Source: Acidobacteriaceae bacterium | Lineage (GTDB): Bacteria > Acidobacteriota > Terriglobia > Terriglobales > Acidobacteriaceae | Assembly: GCA_009781125.1 (NCBI GenBank) | Contig: WQYS01000010.1 | Span: forward strand, 1 to 19,872 | DNA: 19,872 bases | Direction of reading: 5' to 3' | Shown: positions 1-8,344 of the stretch, piece by piece | Layout of the letters: every line of letters begins with the position of its first letter | Numbering within the stretch: the first letter of the stretch is position 1 | Notes under the pieces: model-generated | What the model was told of the DNA's origin: nothing | What the model saw: only the letters and a program-made list of their open reading frames with translations | Databases searched by the model: none | Made by a program: the position numbers and the translations under genes

Positions 1-1308
1 GACCCGAACTTCCTGCAAACCTATACCGGCGACGCAACTTTCGCTCCCGACTTCACCGATCTGAATCAATTCCGCGCGGCGCGAAATTACTCCGGCGCAG
101 CCGTTGTCAATACACACCCCAACGATTCTTTCTCTATGACGGTCGATTATCAGGGACTGGCAACGAACCGGAACTATACCAACGGCCCACTCGGACCGAG
201 CTATCAGTACGACGGCATGACCCACACGGTGGGTTTACGCCTCGACTGGCAGGTCGGAAAGTACCAGATGATCACCGCGGGCCATGAATTTGAAAACGAG
301 AATTCTTACAACGGCGATGTCGAGCCGGACCCGGCCAATTCTTTCTCGACCAATGCTACGCAAAGGAACCAGGCCATCTACGTGCAAGACCAATTGCACC
401 TGATGGACGGACGCCTGCAACTGGCGGGTTCCTATCGAGGCCAGTTCTTCATCCTGGAACCGCAGACCTTTACGCCATCGGATCAAAATCCTTACAGCGG
501 AATACCGGTGAGTTCTCCGCCTGCCGCTCACACCTATGACGTTTCGGCAGCGTATCTGTTCCCGCAATCGGGCACCAAACTGCGTATGCATACAGGAACC
601 GGCTATCGCGCACCTTCGCTCTATGAGCGGTTCGGCTCGTATTACGGCTACGGCGCCTCCTCGGCTTACGGCTATCCCGGCCTGAAGCCCGAGCGAACAC
701 AAGCGGTAGATGGTGGAATCGATCAGACCTTCTGGAATCGCCGTGCCGTGGCATCGGCAACCTACTTCTACACCCGCCTGAACCAGACGATCATCTTCGA
801 CAGTTTTCTGTACCTGAAGCCAGACCCTCTGAACCGTCCCTACGGCTACGCAAATTCCAGTGGCGGCATTACTCGCGGCGTAGAGGCAAGTTTTGCCGTC
901 TCTCCAATCCGTCAGTTGAACGTGCTCGCGGCCTACACCTTCGTCAACGCTCGCGAGGCTCAACCGCAAAGCCCCGGCATCTACCAGACCTTCGCAATTC
1001 CTGACCACCAGTTCTCACTGCTGGCAACCGGACAGGTTACGCCTAAACTGGCTGTTGTCTTTGGTACGGTGCTCTCCAGCACATACCTGTCGCCTGTTTT
1101 CAACAATGTGACCTACATGAGCCAGGTCTTCCGCTTCGACGGCTTCCGCCACGGCCAGGCGGGCGTCAACTATCGGATGCCGATGGGCGAAAAGCGCGCC
1201 CTCAAGCTCTTCGCCAATGTCAACAATGCCTTCAACCAGTCATACTATGAGAGCGGATACCGCACGCCAGGCGCTACGGCGATGAGCGGACTGCAATTTG
1301 ATTTCTGA
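1..1308 (+). CDS. TonB-dependent outer-membrane receptor, BtuB-like (5' end outside window)
   Basis: The open frame runs in from the left edge, so only the C-terminal 435 residues are visible; the plug domain and TonB box lie upstream. What remains looks like the strands of a 22-stranded beta-barrel: alternating aromatic/polar segments, the receptor motif GYRAPSLYERFG near residues 201-212, LKPER near 228-232, and a final segment GLQFDF ending in phenylalanine, the usual signal for barrel assembly. Such receptors take up scarce substrates across the outer membrane using TonB energy. The next three genes encode a periplasmic binding protein, ATPase and permease of the cobalamin/iron-siderophore class, which makes a corrinoid receptor (BtuB type) the best guess. 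A siderophore receptor remains possible. It ends 5 bp before the binding-protein gene, implying co-transcription. Confidence 0.85.
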   Translation, partial: DPNFLQTYTGDATFAPDFTDLNQFRAARNYSGAAVVNTHPNDSFSMTVDYQGLATNRNYTNGPLGPSYQYDGMTHTVGLRLDWQVGKYQMITAGHEFENENSYNGDVEPDPANSFSTNATQRNQAIYVQDQLHLMDGRLQLAGSYRGQFFILEPQTFTPSDQNPYSGIPVSSPPAAHTYDVSAAYLFPQSGTKLRMHTGTGYRAPSLYERFGSYYGYGASSAYGYPGLKPERTQAVDGGIDQTFWNRRAVASATYFYTRLNQTIIFDSFLYLKPDPLNRPYGYANSSGGITRGVEASFAVSPIRQLNVLAAYTFVNAREAQPQSPGIYQTFAIPDHQFSLLATGQVTPKLAVVFGTVLSSTYLSPVFNNVTYMSQVFRFDGFRHGQAGVNYRMPMGEKRALKLFANVNNAFNQSYYESGYRTPGATAMSGLQFDF

Positions 1309-1313
1309 TTCTG

Positions 1314-2186
1314 ATGCCACGAAAATCTCACCTGTGGTTTTTTTCGATTCTTCTGTGGACGGCAGCCGCGCTGGCGGCGCCGCCCCAGAGGATCGTTTCG
1401 ATCTCTCCCAACCTGACGGAGATTCTCTACGGACTCGGCGTCTTTGACCGGGTCGTCGGCGTCTCCGACTACTGCACCTATCCGCCCGAGGCGAAGTCGC
1501 GCGTGCGCGTCGGCGGGTGGTCGAGTCCCAACCTTGAACGAATCGTCAGCCTGCGTCCGGACCTGGTTGTCCAGACAGTAGGACAAGCGCCCACGCTCGC
1601 CTATGACCTGAAGCAGGTAGGCATCCCTACGCTGACGACGCAGAGTATGACGGTCGCGGACGTCTTCACCGCCATCGACGAAGTTGGAGCAGCGGTCGGC
1701 AGGCAGCGCGAGGCGCAGGCACTGATCGCTTCCACAAAGGCGTCCATCGAACGAGTGCGCAAGCGCACCTCCAGCGCGGCGCGGCCTGCTGTGATTGTGG
1801 CCGTAGACCGCTCGCCGGGGAGTCTGCGCGATCTTTATGTCGCAGCACAGGGCAGCTATCTTGCAGAGCTGATCGAAATTGCCGGTGGTCATGTGGTCGC
1901 GCCGCCCACCCGCAGCGGATACAGCAAGATCAGCAAAGAAAAGCTGGTCGCGCTCAATGCGGACGTGATATTGGAGTTGCGCTCAGGCGATCTCGGCCTG
2001 GATGCGCAAAAGGCGAAGGCCGACTGGCAGGAGCTTCCGGTATTGGATGCAGTCCGGAACGGCAGGGTCTACGATATGACCGAGGACTACATTCCGCACA
2101 ACTCGCAGTTGATTGCGCGCACCGTGGTGCTGCTGGCGCATACGCTGCACCCGGAGATTCCGCTCGGCGAACTGGAGGGGCAATGA
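1314..2186 (+). CDS. btuF: Periplasmic cobalamin-binding protein, BtuF-like (ABC transporter)
   Basis: A 290-residue protein of the TroA/BtuF-type binding family, the usual size. The N terminus has basic residues, a hydrophobic stretch and an ALA-A cleavage site near residue 21, so it should be exported to the periplasm; there is no lipobox. The first lobe shows RIVSISPNLTEILYGLG (about 26-42) and GVSDYCTYPPEA (49-60), typical of corrinoid-binding members. Glu75 in NLERIVSL and Glu209 in SKEKLVALNAD sit where the two lobes normally carry the glutamates that dock on the permease; that assignment is inference. The ATG lies 5 bp after the receptor stop, and the stop codon overlaps the start of the ATPase gene. 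A role in siderophore or haem uptake cannot be excluded from sequence alone. Confidence 0.82.
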   Translation: MPRKSHLWFFSILLWTAAALAAPPQRIVSISPNLTEILYGLGVFDRVVGVSDYCTYPPEAKSRVRVGGWSSPNLERIVSLRPDLVVQTVGQAPTLAYDLKQVGIPTLTTQSMTVADVFTAIDEVGAAVGRQREAQALIASTKASIERVRKRTSSAARPAVIVAVDRSPGSLRDLYVAAQGSYLAELIEIAGGHVVAPPTRSGYSKISKEKLVALNADVILELRSGDLGLDAQKAKADWQELPVLDAVRNGRVYDMTEDYIPHNSQLIARTVVLLAHTLHPEIPLGELEGQ

Positions 2187-2962
2187 TGCCGCCGGTCCTC
2201 GAAGCGCGCCGCCTGGGATTTGAGTACACCCCTGCGTATCCAGTCATCAATGATCTCTCGGTTTGCATTCAGGCTGGAGCCTTGTGCGCCTTCATTGGCT
2301 CCAACGGCAGCGGCAAGTCTACGCTGATCCGCCTGCTCGCTGGAGTGATGAAGCCAGATTCCGGCGAGGTGTTGTTGCACGGCCGCAGCATGGAGAAGAC
2401 TCCCCGGCAGGAGGTCGCCCGGCGGCTGGCCTATGTTCCCCAGACCTGGTCGATGGTGTTTCCTTTTACGGCTCTGGAGGTGGTGCTCACAGGGCGGAGT
2501 CCGCATCGGCCTCCCTTCCGTCTGGAAAACGAGCACGATCACGCCATCGCCATGGAAGCGCTGTCGCTCGTAGATGCGACGCACCTGGCCGAGCGGCCCG
2601 TCACCGCGCTTTCGACCGGCGAGCAGCAACTGGTAGCCGTGGCCCGTGCGCTGGCGCAGCAGCCCGAGTGCCTGCTGCTCGACGAGCCTTCCGCCTCGCT
2701 TGATCTTCGGCACCGAGTGGCACTGATGCGCTCGCTGGTTCGCCTGCGCGACACGCTGGGACTGGCGATCTGCGTGGTCACGCACGACCTGCACCTGATC
2801 GACAGCGCATTTGACCGCGTGCTTGCGCTTCGTGGCGGACAACTGATCGTGGATGACCGCCCGGAGAAGGTGCTCAACGATTTCGCGCTGGCAGAGGTCT
2901 ACGAGGACCGGAGCATCCGCACGCGGACCGTCGAAGGAAGGACGCTCGTATGGTGCGATTAG
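2183..2962 (+). CDS. ABC transporter ATP-binding protein, BtuD/FecE-like
   Basis: A 259-residue ABC ATPase with every catalytic motif present: Walker A GSNGSGKST (39-47), Q-loop glutamine in YVPQ (87), signature LSTGE (143-147), Walker B LLLDE (164-168), D-loop SASLD and H-loop histidine in VVTHDLH (201). It would power import through the neighbouring permease, from the cytoplasmic side of the inner membrane. The start overlaps the btuF stop by 4 bp (ATGA) and is preceded by a strong Shine-Dalgarno stretch GGAGGGG at 2174-2180. A second ATG directly follows the first, so the protein may begin one residue later. It overlaps the permease gene by 13 bp. The order binding protein, ATPase, permease differs from the commoner arrangement in which the permease precedes the ATPase. 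Substrate is inferred only from neighbours. Confidence 0.85.
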   Translation: MMPPVLEARRLGFEYTPAYPVINDLSVCIQAGALCAFIGSNGSGKSTLIRLLAGVMKPDSGEVLLHGRSMEKTPRQEVARRLAYVPQTWSMVFPFTALEVVLTGRSPHRPPFRLENEHDHAIAMEALSLVDATHLAERPVTALSTGEQQLVAVARALAQQPECLLLDEPSASLDLRHRVALMRSLVRLRDTLGLAICVVTHDLHLIDSAFDRVLALRGGQLIVDDRPEKVLNDFALAEVYEDRSIRTRTVEGRTLVWCD

Positions 2963-3981
2963 CTACAGTCGTTCCCCGTCGAACCAGGTCGATTGGCATT
3001 CGGCTCACGCGCGCGATGCTGGTTCTTTCGCTGTTGCTGGTAGCGGTCGCCATCGGCTCGGCGTGCTTCGGAACCGAGCCAGTCCGCTTTGCTCAGGTCT
3101 TTTCCGATCCGACCATGCACACACTGTTCTTCGATCTGCGATTGCCGCGTGTATTGATGGCGGCGATGATCGGAGCTTCACTGGCCATCGTGGGGGCCGC
3201 GCTGCAGGCGCTGTTCCGCAATCCGCTGGCCGACCCGTTCATCCTCGGCGTCTCTGGCGGCGGCACTGTTGGCGCAAGCGTCGCCATTGCATTCGGAATC
3301 GACCGCGTCTTCGGCGGAGTTCCGTTTCTCTTCCTCTCCGCATTCCTGGGTTCGCTGCTTGCGGTCTTTCTCGTCTACCAGATCGCCCACACCGGACGCG
3401 CGATTCTACCCGGAGCTCTGCTGCTGGCCGGGGTCGCGGTTAACCTGATCGCCTCGGCAGCCGTGATTACGATTCAGTTCCTCAGCGCTCCGAGCCGCGC
3501 GCACCAGATTCTGCGCTGGACGGCAGGGAGCCTCGACATCGTTGGCTTTGCAACCATCCGGCACATGGCGCTGTTCCTGATTCCCTCCTGGATTGCGCTG
3601 CTGGCGATGGCTCAAAAGCTCCACCTGCTCGCCATCGACGAAGACACGGCCACGACGCTGGGCGTCAACGTAAGGCGAAGCGAACTCATCATTCACCTGC
3701 TTTGTTCGCTGCTGGTTGCGGTCACGGTCGCGGTCGGCGGAGTGGTGGGCTTTGTCGGGCTGATCGTGCCGCACGCCATCCGCCTTCTCTTCGGAGAAGA
3801 CCTGCGCATCGTGCTTCCCGGATCGCTGCTGCTGGGAGCGTCCTTTCTGATCGCCGCCGATACCGTGGCGCGCACCGCGCTTGGTTCGACCGAGCTGCCA
3901 GTGGGCGCGGTGACGGCGCTTCTCGGCGGCCCCGTTTTCCTGTTTCTGCTGCGTCGGCGTCAGCGGTACTCCGCACTATAG
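2950..3981 (+). CDS. ABC transporter permease, BtuC/FecD family
   Basis: A 343-residue, strongly hydrophobic protein of the FecCD family, matching the family's usual length and its roughly ten membrane helices. Recognisable signatures are RLPR (64-67), the conserved stretch ALFRNPLADPFILGVSGGG (87-105) and GFVGLIVPHAIR (from about 267), the latter close to the loop that contacts the ATPase. It would form the inner-membrane channel for corrinoid (or ferric-siderophore) import with the two preceding gene products. The start lies inside the end of the ATPase gene in another frame, with a GGAAGGA ribosome site about 8 bases upstream, which suggests translational coupling. The family contains cobalamin, haem and siderophore permeases that are hard to separate by eye, so the B12 assignment rests on the BtuF-like neighbour. 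Confidence 0.85.
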   Translation: MVRLATVVPRRTRSIGIRLTRAMLVLSLLLVAVAIGSACFGTEPVRFAQVFSDPTMHTLFFDLRLPRVLMAAMIGASLAIVGAALQALFRNPLADPFILGVSGGGTVGASVAIAFGIDRVFGGVPFLFLSAFLGSLLAVFLVYQIAHTGRAILPGALLLAGVAVNLIASAAVITIQFLSAPSRAHQILRWTAGSLDIVGFATIRHMALFLIPSWIALLAMAQKLHLLAIDEDTATTLGVNVRRSELIIHLLCSLLVAVTVAVGGVVGFVGLIVPHAIRLLFGEDLRIVLPGSLLLGASFLIAADTVARTALGSTELPVGAVTALLGGPVFLFLLRRRQRYSAL

Positions 3982-4053
3982 CCGAAGACCCACGGTTGCT
4001 AAAGGCGAATAATGTAACCTGCTATTTTGGATTATCGGTGTAGTCTTCTGTCA

Positions 4054-4059
4054 GGGAGG
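4054..4059 (+). promoter_or_regulatory. Shine-Dalgarno site fixing the reductase start
   Basis: GGGAGG sits 6 bases before the ATG at 4066. It decides against an in-frame upstream TTG at 4027, which would add 13 residues with no family resemblance. Confidence 0.75.
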
Positions 4060-4065
4060 CAACGA

Positions 4066-5244
4066 ATGTCGTATCTGGGAAAAGAGATCAAGAAGCTCGG
4101 CTTTGGCATGATGCGATTGCCGCGGCGCGGCGACAACATCGATATCGAGCAGGTCAAGCAGATGGTGGACCGCTTTCTCGACGCCGGGTTTACATACTTC
4201 GACACGGCATGGGCTTATGTCGGCAGCGAGGACGCTATCCGTCAGGCGCTGGTGGAGCGGTATCCCAGAGATTCTTTTCAGCTTGCAACCAAGGTTGCTG
4301 CATGGATCAAATGCAATAGCAGGGATGACGCTATCGGACAGTTTGAGGCGTCTCTACGTGAGACGGGCGCGGGTTATTTTGACTTCTATCTGCTGCATAA
4401 CCTTGGCGAGGGCCGAACACGTTTCTTCGATGACTTCCGCATGTGGGACTTTGTTCAGGAGAAAAAGCAGCAGGGTCTCATCAAACATATAGGCTTCTCG
4501 TTCCATTCGACGCCGGAGGAGCTGGATGCCATCTTGGACACCCATCCCGAGATGGAGTTCGTGCAGCTTCAAATCAACTGGGCGGATTGGGACAACCCCG
4601 CGATTCAGTCCAGAGCCAATTACGAAGTGGCGCGCAAACATGGAAAGCCCGTCATCGTCATGGAGCCGGTCAAAGGAGGCGTGCTGGCAAATCCGCCGGA
4701 GACGGTAGCGGAGATCTTCCGCAAACAGAATCCGGACACTTCCAGCGCGGCTTCCAATGCAGCCTCTAACGCATCCTGGGCGATTCGTTTCGCAGCGAGC
4801 CTGGAGGGTATCGTCACGGTTCTCTCTGGCATGAGCAACCTGGAGCAGATGGAGGACAACCTCTCCTATATGCGGCATTTCACGCCTCTGTCCGAAGCGG
4901 AAAAGCTCGCGCTCGGAGAGGCGCAGAGCGCATTGAACAGCATCCCGCTGATTCCCTGCACCACCTGCGACTACTGCGCCAAGGTCTGTCCCAATGACAT
5001 CGGGATATCAGGCTCCTTTACCGCGATGAACCATCTGACGCTTTATCGAAATGAGGCTGCCGCTCTTCAGCAGGAAAAGATGCTGGTCGCCAACCGCGGG
5101 AAAAAGCGGGCCAGCGAATGCATCCAATGCCGCGAATGCGAACAGGTCTGCCCTCAGCACATTGTCATCGCAGAGGAACTGGCCCGTGTCGATAATGTCC
5201 TGGGCCGTATTCAGGCAAGCGGGGGAAATTATTTCAAACTATAG
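4066..5244 (+). CDS. Aldo/keto reductase with C-terminal 4Fe-4S ferredoxin domain (COG1453 type)
   Basis: A 392-residue oxidoreductase. The N-terminal TIM barrel carries the aldo/keto reductase tetrad: Asp46 (FDTAWAY), Tyr51, Lys76 (LATKV) and His111 (YLLHN). The C terminus has two four-cysteine clusters, CTTCDYCAKVCP (Cys298, 301, 304, 308) and CIQCRECEQVCP (Cys352, 355, 358, 362), as in a two-cluster ferredoxin. It is cytosolic, with no signal peptide or membrane segment. Proteins of this architecture are widespread in anaerobes and soil bacteria, but the substrate is generally unknown. Electron passage between NAD(P)H and iron-sulfur clusters is an inference. It follows the B12 permease by 84 bp on the same strand with no clear terminator between, so it may share that transcript. 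A tandem AASN duplication lies at residues 228-235, just before the segment SWAIRFAASLEGIVTVLSG. The stop is 8 bp from the convergent kinase gene. Confidence 0.88.
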   Translation: MSYLGKEIKKLGFGMMRLPRRGDNIDIEQVKQMVDRFLDAGFTYFDTAWAYVGSEDAIRQALVERYPRDSFQLATKVAAWIKCNSRDDAIGQFEASLRETGAGYFDFYLLHNLGEGRTRFFDDFRMWDFVQEKKQQGLIKHIGFSFHSTPEELDAILDTHPEMEFVQLQINWADWDNPAIQSRANYEVARKHGKPVIVMEPVKGGVLANPPETVAEIFRKQNPDTSSAASNAASNASWAIRFAASLEGIVTVLSGMSNLEQMEDNLSYMRHFTPLSEAEKLALGEAQSALNSIPLIPCTTCDYCAKVCPNDIGISGSFTAMNHLTLYRNEAAALQQEKMLVANRGKKRASECIQCRECEQVCPQHIVIAEELARVDNVLGRIQASGGNYFKL

Positions 5245-5252
5245 TTGTGCCG

Positions 5253-7751
5253 CTACCGGATAGCGGTGGAGCTGCCTGCGCGCTGTTTGTGGAGAACCGC
5301 ATTCGTCTCCGCCAGCGCCTTCTGACAGCGCACGGCCCGGAAGCTGTCCGCTCCGTGGTTCTGAATCGTTGCAGGACAGGCGCGGGAGAGATAGGGATAC
5401 GCCTCTGAATACCTCTTTAGCTGGACCAGACAACTGCCCAGCGCCTCTTCAGCAAATTCGCGGCTGCGATGTCCTTGGGGCAAGGTCTTCGTCAATATCT
5501 GAACAGCCTCCCGCAACACCGGCTCTGCCTGACGCGGCTCGCCGCGGCGAAGCAGAATGTCTCCAAGATTGACCTTCGCCTGGCCGATGAGATAATGCCC
5601 TTCGGGAAACACTTTGCTATAGATATCCAAAGCACGGCGCACCAGCGCCTCCGCTTCCGAGATGTCTCCGTATTGCTTAAGATAGCCGCCCAGGTCATTC
5701 ATGTCCGCCGCCGTTTGCCTGTTCATCTCGCCATTCACTTTTATGGAGAGAGCCACTACCTTGCGAGACCACTCGATCGCTCCGTCATGGTCTCCCATGG
5801 CATTGCGCAGTTTGGCCATGAGATACATGGTGTTCAGCGCGTTGGGATATTGTTCGCCTTCGGTGCGGCGGAAGATATCGAGTGCCTCGTTCACCTCCGT
5901 CTCCGCCTCCGTGTACCGTTTGAGATCGACAAGCGCGTTGGCGTGGACCGTCAGAGTGTCGGCAAAAGCCAACTGAACATCATGTGTATGCTCGACGTTT
6001 GGCTGGCGATAGACCTCGATGGCTTCGCGAAGGAGCGGTTCGGCTGCTGCCGGATCTCCTTTTATGCCCTGAATAGCTCCAAGCCCCTCCAGGGATGAGA
6101 TCAGCGGCCTTGGGTTCCGCTTGACGAGCTGCTCACGCAAGCCAACGACCTCCCGAAGCAGCCGCTCACTTTCTACGAGGTTGCCAGTATCGCCGTAAAC
6201 CCCAGCCAGGTCAGATTTGGTAGTGGCCTGGTCAACCTCAGGAAGATGCAGAACCTCCTGCTGAATGCGCAGGCTTTCCTTAAGCTGATCGAGCGCCTGA
6301 TCGTAGAGATCGAGCGAGCCGTACACATTCCCCAGGACCAGCATCATGTGGGCCTGCACCTCGGGCTGGCCGGCAAGCTCGGTCTTGACCCGCTCCGCAC
6401 CTCGATCCAGAGTCTCCCGCAAGGTGATCTGCTTGCCTTTGGCAACATCGGGACTGGCATCGGTAAACAGCGACTCAAGAAACTTAGCGGTCTGATCGGC
6501 TTTGTTCCGTTCGCGTTCGGCGTGATCGCGCTCGTGAGCAATTCGCCGTGCCTGGACCGTCATGGCGAGCGCAAACAGAATCAACGCCAGCAGCGCAGTC
6601 GAACCAGCGATGACAGCGCCCCGCCTTCGCCGCAGGAAGCGTCCGGCGCGATAGCGGAAGGTACTCCGCCGCGCCAGCACCGGAACATGTTGCAGGTATC
6701 TCCGGATATCATCCGAAAGCTGCTCGACGGAACCGTACCGCGCCGCAGGCTCCTTGCGCAGGGCCTTCATGATGATGGCGTCGAGATCGCCCGTGAGCTC
6801 GTCGGCCAGCTTGCGTGAAGAAGCCGCCGCGCTTGGCTTCGGCGGGTCCACGGTACAGACTACGCGGTGCAGCTCCTCGTACTGTGTGCTCGTGAGCCGC
6901 TGCGCGGGAACTCCCGTCAGCATCTCATACAGAATCATGCCCAGTCCGTACACGTCGGTAACCGTGCTTACGGGCCGCCCGTCCACCTGCTCGGGACTGG
7001 AGTAGCGCGGCGTGAAGGGACGAAAAACGCTTGTGCTCCCGTCAGCCGAATCCTGCATCTGTTCGCTGACGATCTTGGCGATGCCGAAGTCCAGCAGCTT
7101 GGGAGTTCCGCTCTTATCGACCAGAATGTTGTCGGGCTTCAGATCGCGGTGAACCACCAGATGCTGATGAGCGTACTGCGCGGCAGAGCATATCTGCTGG
7201 AAGAGCTGGATGCGCTCATGAAGCGGTTTTTCTTTACACCAGTCGAGCAGCGGTTCGCCATCCACGTAATCCATGACCAGGAAAGGCAGCCCGTCCTCGG
7301 TCACGCCGCCGTCGAGCAGGCGGGCGATGTTGGGATGATCGAGTCCAGCCAGAATCTGGCGCTCCTGCCGGAACCGCTCGGCCAGCGCCGAGTTGGCCAT
7401 GCTCCATTGCAGAACCTTGACGGCGACGCTCTTCTCAAAGGCTCCATCGGCGCGTTCGGCCAGATAGACCGCGCCCATGCCGCCGTGACCGATCTCGCGC
7501 ACGATGCGGTAGGCTCCCGCCATGCGGCCAGCCCAGGGCTTGCTCTGCTGCCGCATGTCGTCCACGGCGCGGACTACCATGCCGGTGATATCCGGAGCGT
7601 TGCCACTGGCTGCCAACAAGATCTCCACCTGCGTGCGCAACTGCTCATCGCCGCCACAGGCAGCCTCAAGGAAGCGTGGCCTGTCTTCGACAGGAACGCT
7701 CCGGCATTCGTGGAACAGCTCTTCCAGACGTTTCAGATCGCTGCTTGACAT
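5253..7751 (-). CDS. Transmembrane Ser/Thr protein kinase with C-terminal TPR domain
   Basis: From the preferred start the protein has 832 residues. An N-terminal helix-rich segment of about 75 residues (SDLKRLEELFHEC onward) typical of these bacterial kinases precedes a full PknB-type kinase domain: glycine loop GHGGMGAVY (about 89-96), Lys112 in VAVKV, catalytic HRDLKPDN (201-208), DFG at 221-223 and SPEQ (252-255) where APE is usual. One membrane helix follows a RRRR stretch at about 379-400. The rest is tetratricopeptide-like helical repeats, which by topology should face the periplasm and bind a partner. The ORF also allows an ATG at 7775 (840 residues). I prefer 7751 because the family's N-terminal segment begins there. 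The start lies inside the 3' end of the ECF sigma gene, so the pair is probably co-translated. Kinase control of the sigma factor is inference. Confidence 0.92.
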   Translation of the reverse strand: MSSSDLKRLEELFHECRSVPVEDRPRFLEAACGGDEQLRTQVEILLAASGNAPDITGMVVRAVDDMRQQSKPWAGRMAGAYRIVREIGHGGMGAVYLAERADGAFEKSVAVKVLQWSMANSALAERFRQERQILAGLDHPNIARLLDGGVTEDGLPFLVMDYVDGEPLLDWCKEKPLHERIQLFQQICSAAQYAHQHLVVHRDLKPDNILVDKSGTPKLLDFGIAKIVSEQMQDSADGSTSVFRPFTPRYSSPEQVDGRPVSTVTDVYGLGMILYEMLTGVPAQRLTSTQYEELHRVVCTVDPPKPSAAASSRKLADELTGDLDAIIMKALRKEPAARYGSVEQLSDDIRRYLQHVPVLARRSTFRYRAGRFLRRRRGAVIAGSTALLALILFALAMTVQARRIAHERDHAERERNKADQTAKFLESLFTDASPDVAKGKQITLRETLDRGAERVKTELAGQPEVQAHMMLVLGNVYGSLDLYDQALDQLKESLRIQQEVLHLPEVDQATTKSDLAGVYGDTGNLVESERLLREVVGLREQLVKRNPRPLISSLEGLGAIQGIKGDPAAAEPLLREAIEVYRQPNVEHTHDVQLAFADTLTVHANALVDLKRYTEAETEVNEALDIFRRTEGEQYPNALNTMYLMAKLRNAMGDHDGAIEWSRKVVALSIKVNGEMNRQTAADMNDLGGYLKQYGDISEAEALVRRALDIYSKVFPEGHYLIGQAKVNLGDILLRRGEPRQAEPVLREAVQILTKTLPQGHRSREFAEEALGSCLVQLKRYSEAYPYLSRACPATIQNHGADSFRAVRCQKALAETNAVLHKQRAGSSTAIR

Positions 7752-8344
7752 GACCCCATCTCGTGGCCGAGCCATGCCTTGGCGAAGTGCAGATCCCGGT
7801 CCACCGTGCGAACAGAAGTTTCCAGATACAGGGCGACCTCCTCAATGGAAAGCCCGCCGAAGTAGCGCAGCTCGACCATCTGCGCCATGCGCTCGTTCTG
7901 GCTGGCCAGCCGGTCAAGCGAGATGTGAATCTGAAGGATGAGTTCCAGGTCCGTATCCACCTGCGTAATCGCAGCAAAGTCTTGCGGCGAGACGCGCTTG
8001 GCGGCGGCGCGGCGGCGCGCATGTTCGACCAGAATATCGCGCATGGAGCGGGCCGCGATAGCCATAAAATGCGCTCGGTTCTCGCACTCCGGGGCCGCGC
8101 CCTGGTTGAGCCGCAGATAGGCCTCGTGCACCAGAGCCGTAGGCTGAAGCGTGTGATCGGGGCGGTCCCGGCGGAGATAGCTTGCCGCCAGGCGGCGCAG
8201 CTCATCGTAAACCAGCGGCACCAGTTCTTCGTAAGCCCGCTGATCTCCATTGCGCCAGGCTACGAGCAGCCTGGTTACATTCTTCGGGTCGTCCGCCATC
8301 TGTCCTTCGTTCGACATCGCAATTAAGTGCGCTGGAATTGCCAT
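7733..8344 (-). CDS. ECF-type RNA polymerase sigma factor (Sig-70_X6/TIGR02999-like)
   Basis: A 203-residue sigma factor with region 2 at roughly 22-110 and region 4 at about 140-195. Diagnostic segments are LQPTALVHEAYLRL (66-79), AHFMAIAARSMRDILVEHARRR (91-112) and the helix-turn-helix YFGGLSIEEVALYLETSVRTVDRDL (161-185). These match the sigma group found next to Ser/Thr kinases in Acidobacteriota and Planctomycetota. It would redirect RNA polymerase to a small set of promoters. No anti-sigma gene is adjacent; the overlapping kinase gene downstream is the likely regulator. The start is uncertain. ATG at 8344 has GGAGGGAG about 9 bases upstream, while ATG at 8299 has GAAGGA only 3 bases upstream and would remove 15 residues without touching region 2. 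The last 19 bp overlap the preferred kinase start. Confidence 0.92.
   Translation of the reverse strand: MAIPAHLIAMSNEGQMADDPKNVTRLLVAWRNGDQRAYEELVPLVYDELRRLAASYLRRDRPDHTLQPTALVHEAYLRLNQGAAPECENRAHFMAIAARSMRDILVEHARRRAAAKRVSPQDFAAITQVDTDLELILQIHISLDRLASQNERMAQMVELRYFGGLSIEEVALYLETSVRTVDRDLHFAKAWLGHEMGSCQAAI

Noticed and set aside
4027..4065. TTG start extending the reductase by 13 residues
   Set aside because: The ATG at 4066 has an ideal ribosome site and begins the family's usual N terminus.
5250..5266. Small hairpin CCGCTA-CCGGA-TAGCGG at the convergent end of the reductase and kinase genes
   Set aside because: Only 6 bp of stem, no T tract on either strand, and it overlaps the kinase stop codon. 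Not enough for a terminator call.
6867..7748. 293-codon plus-strand ORF opposite the kinase gene
   Set aside because: It overlaps the conserved kinase motifs on the other strand and has no recognisable domain or ribosome site.
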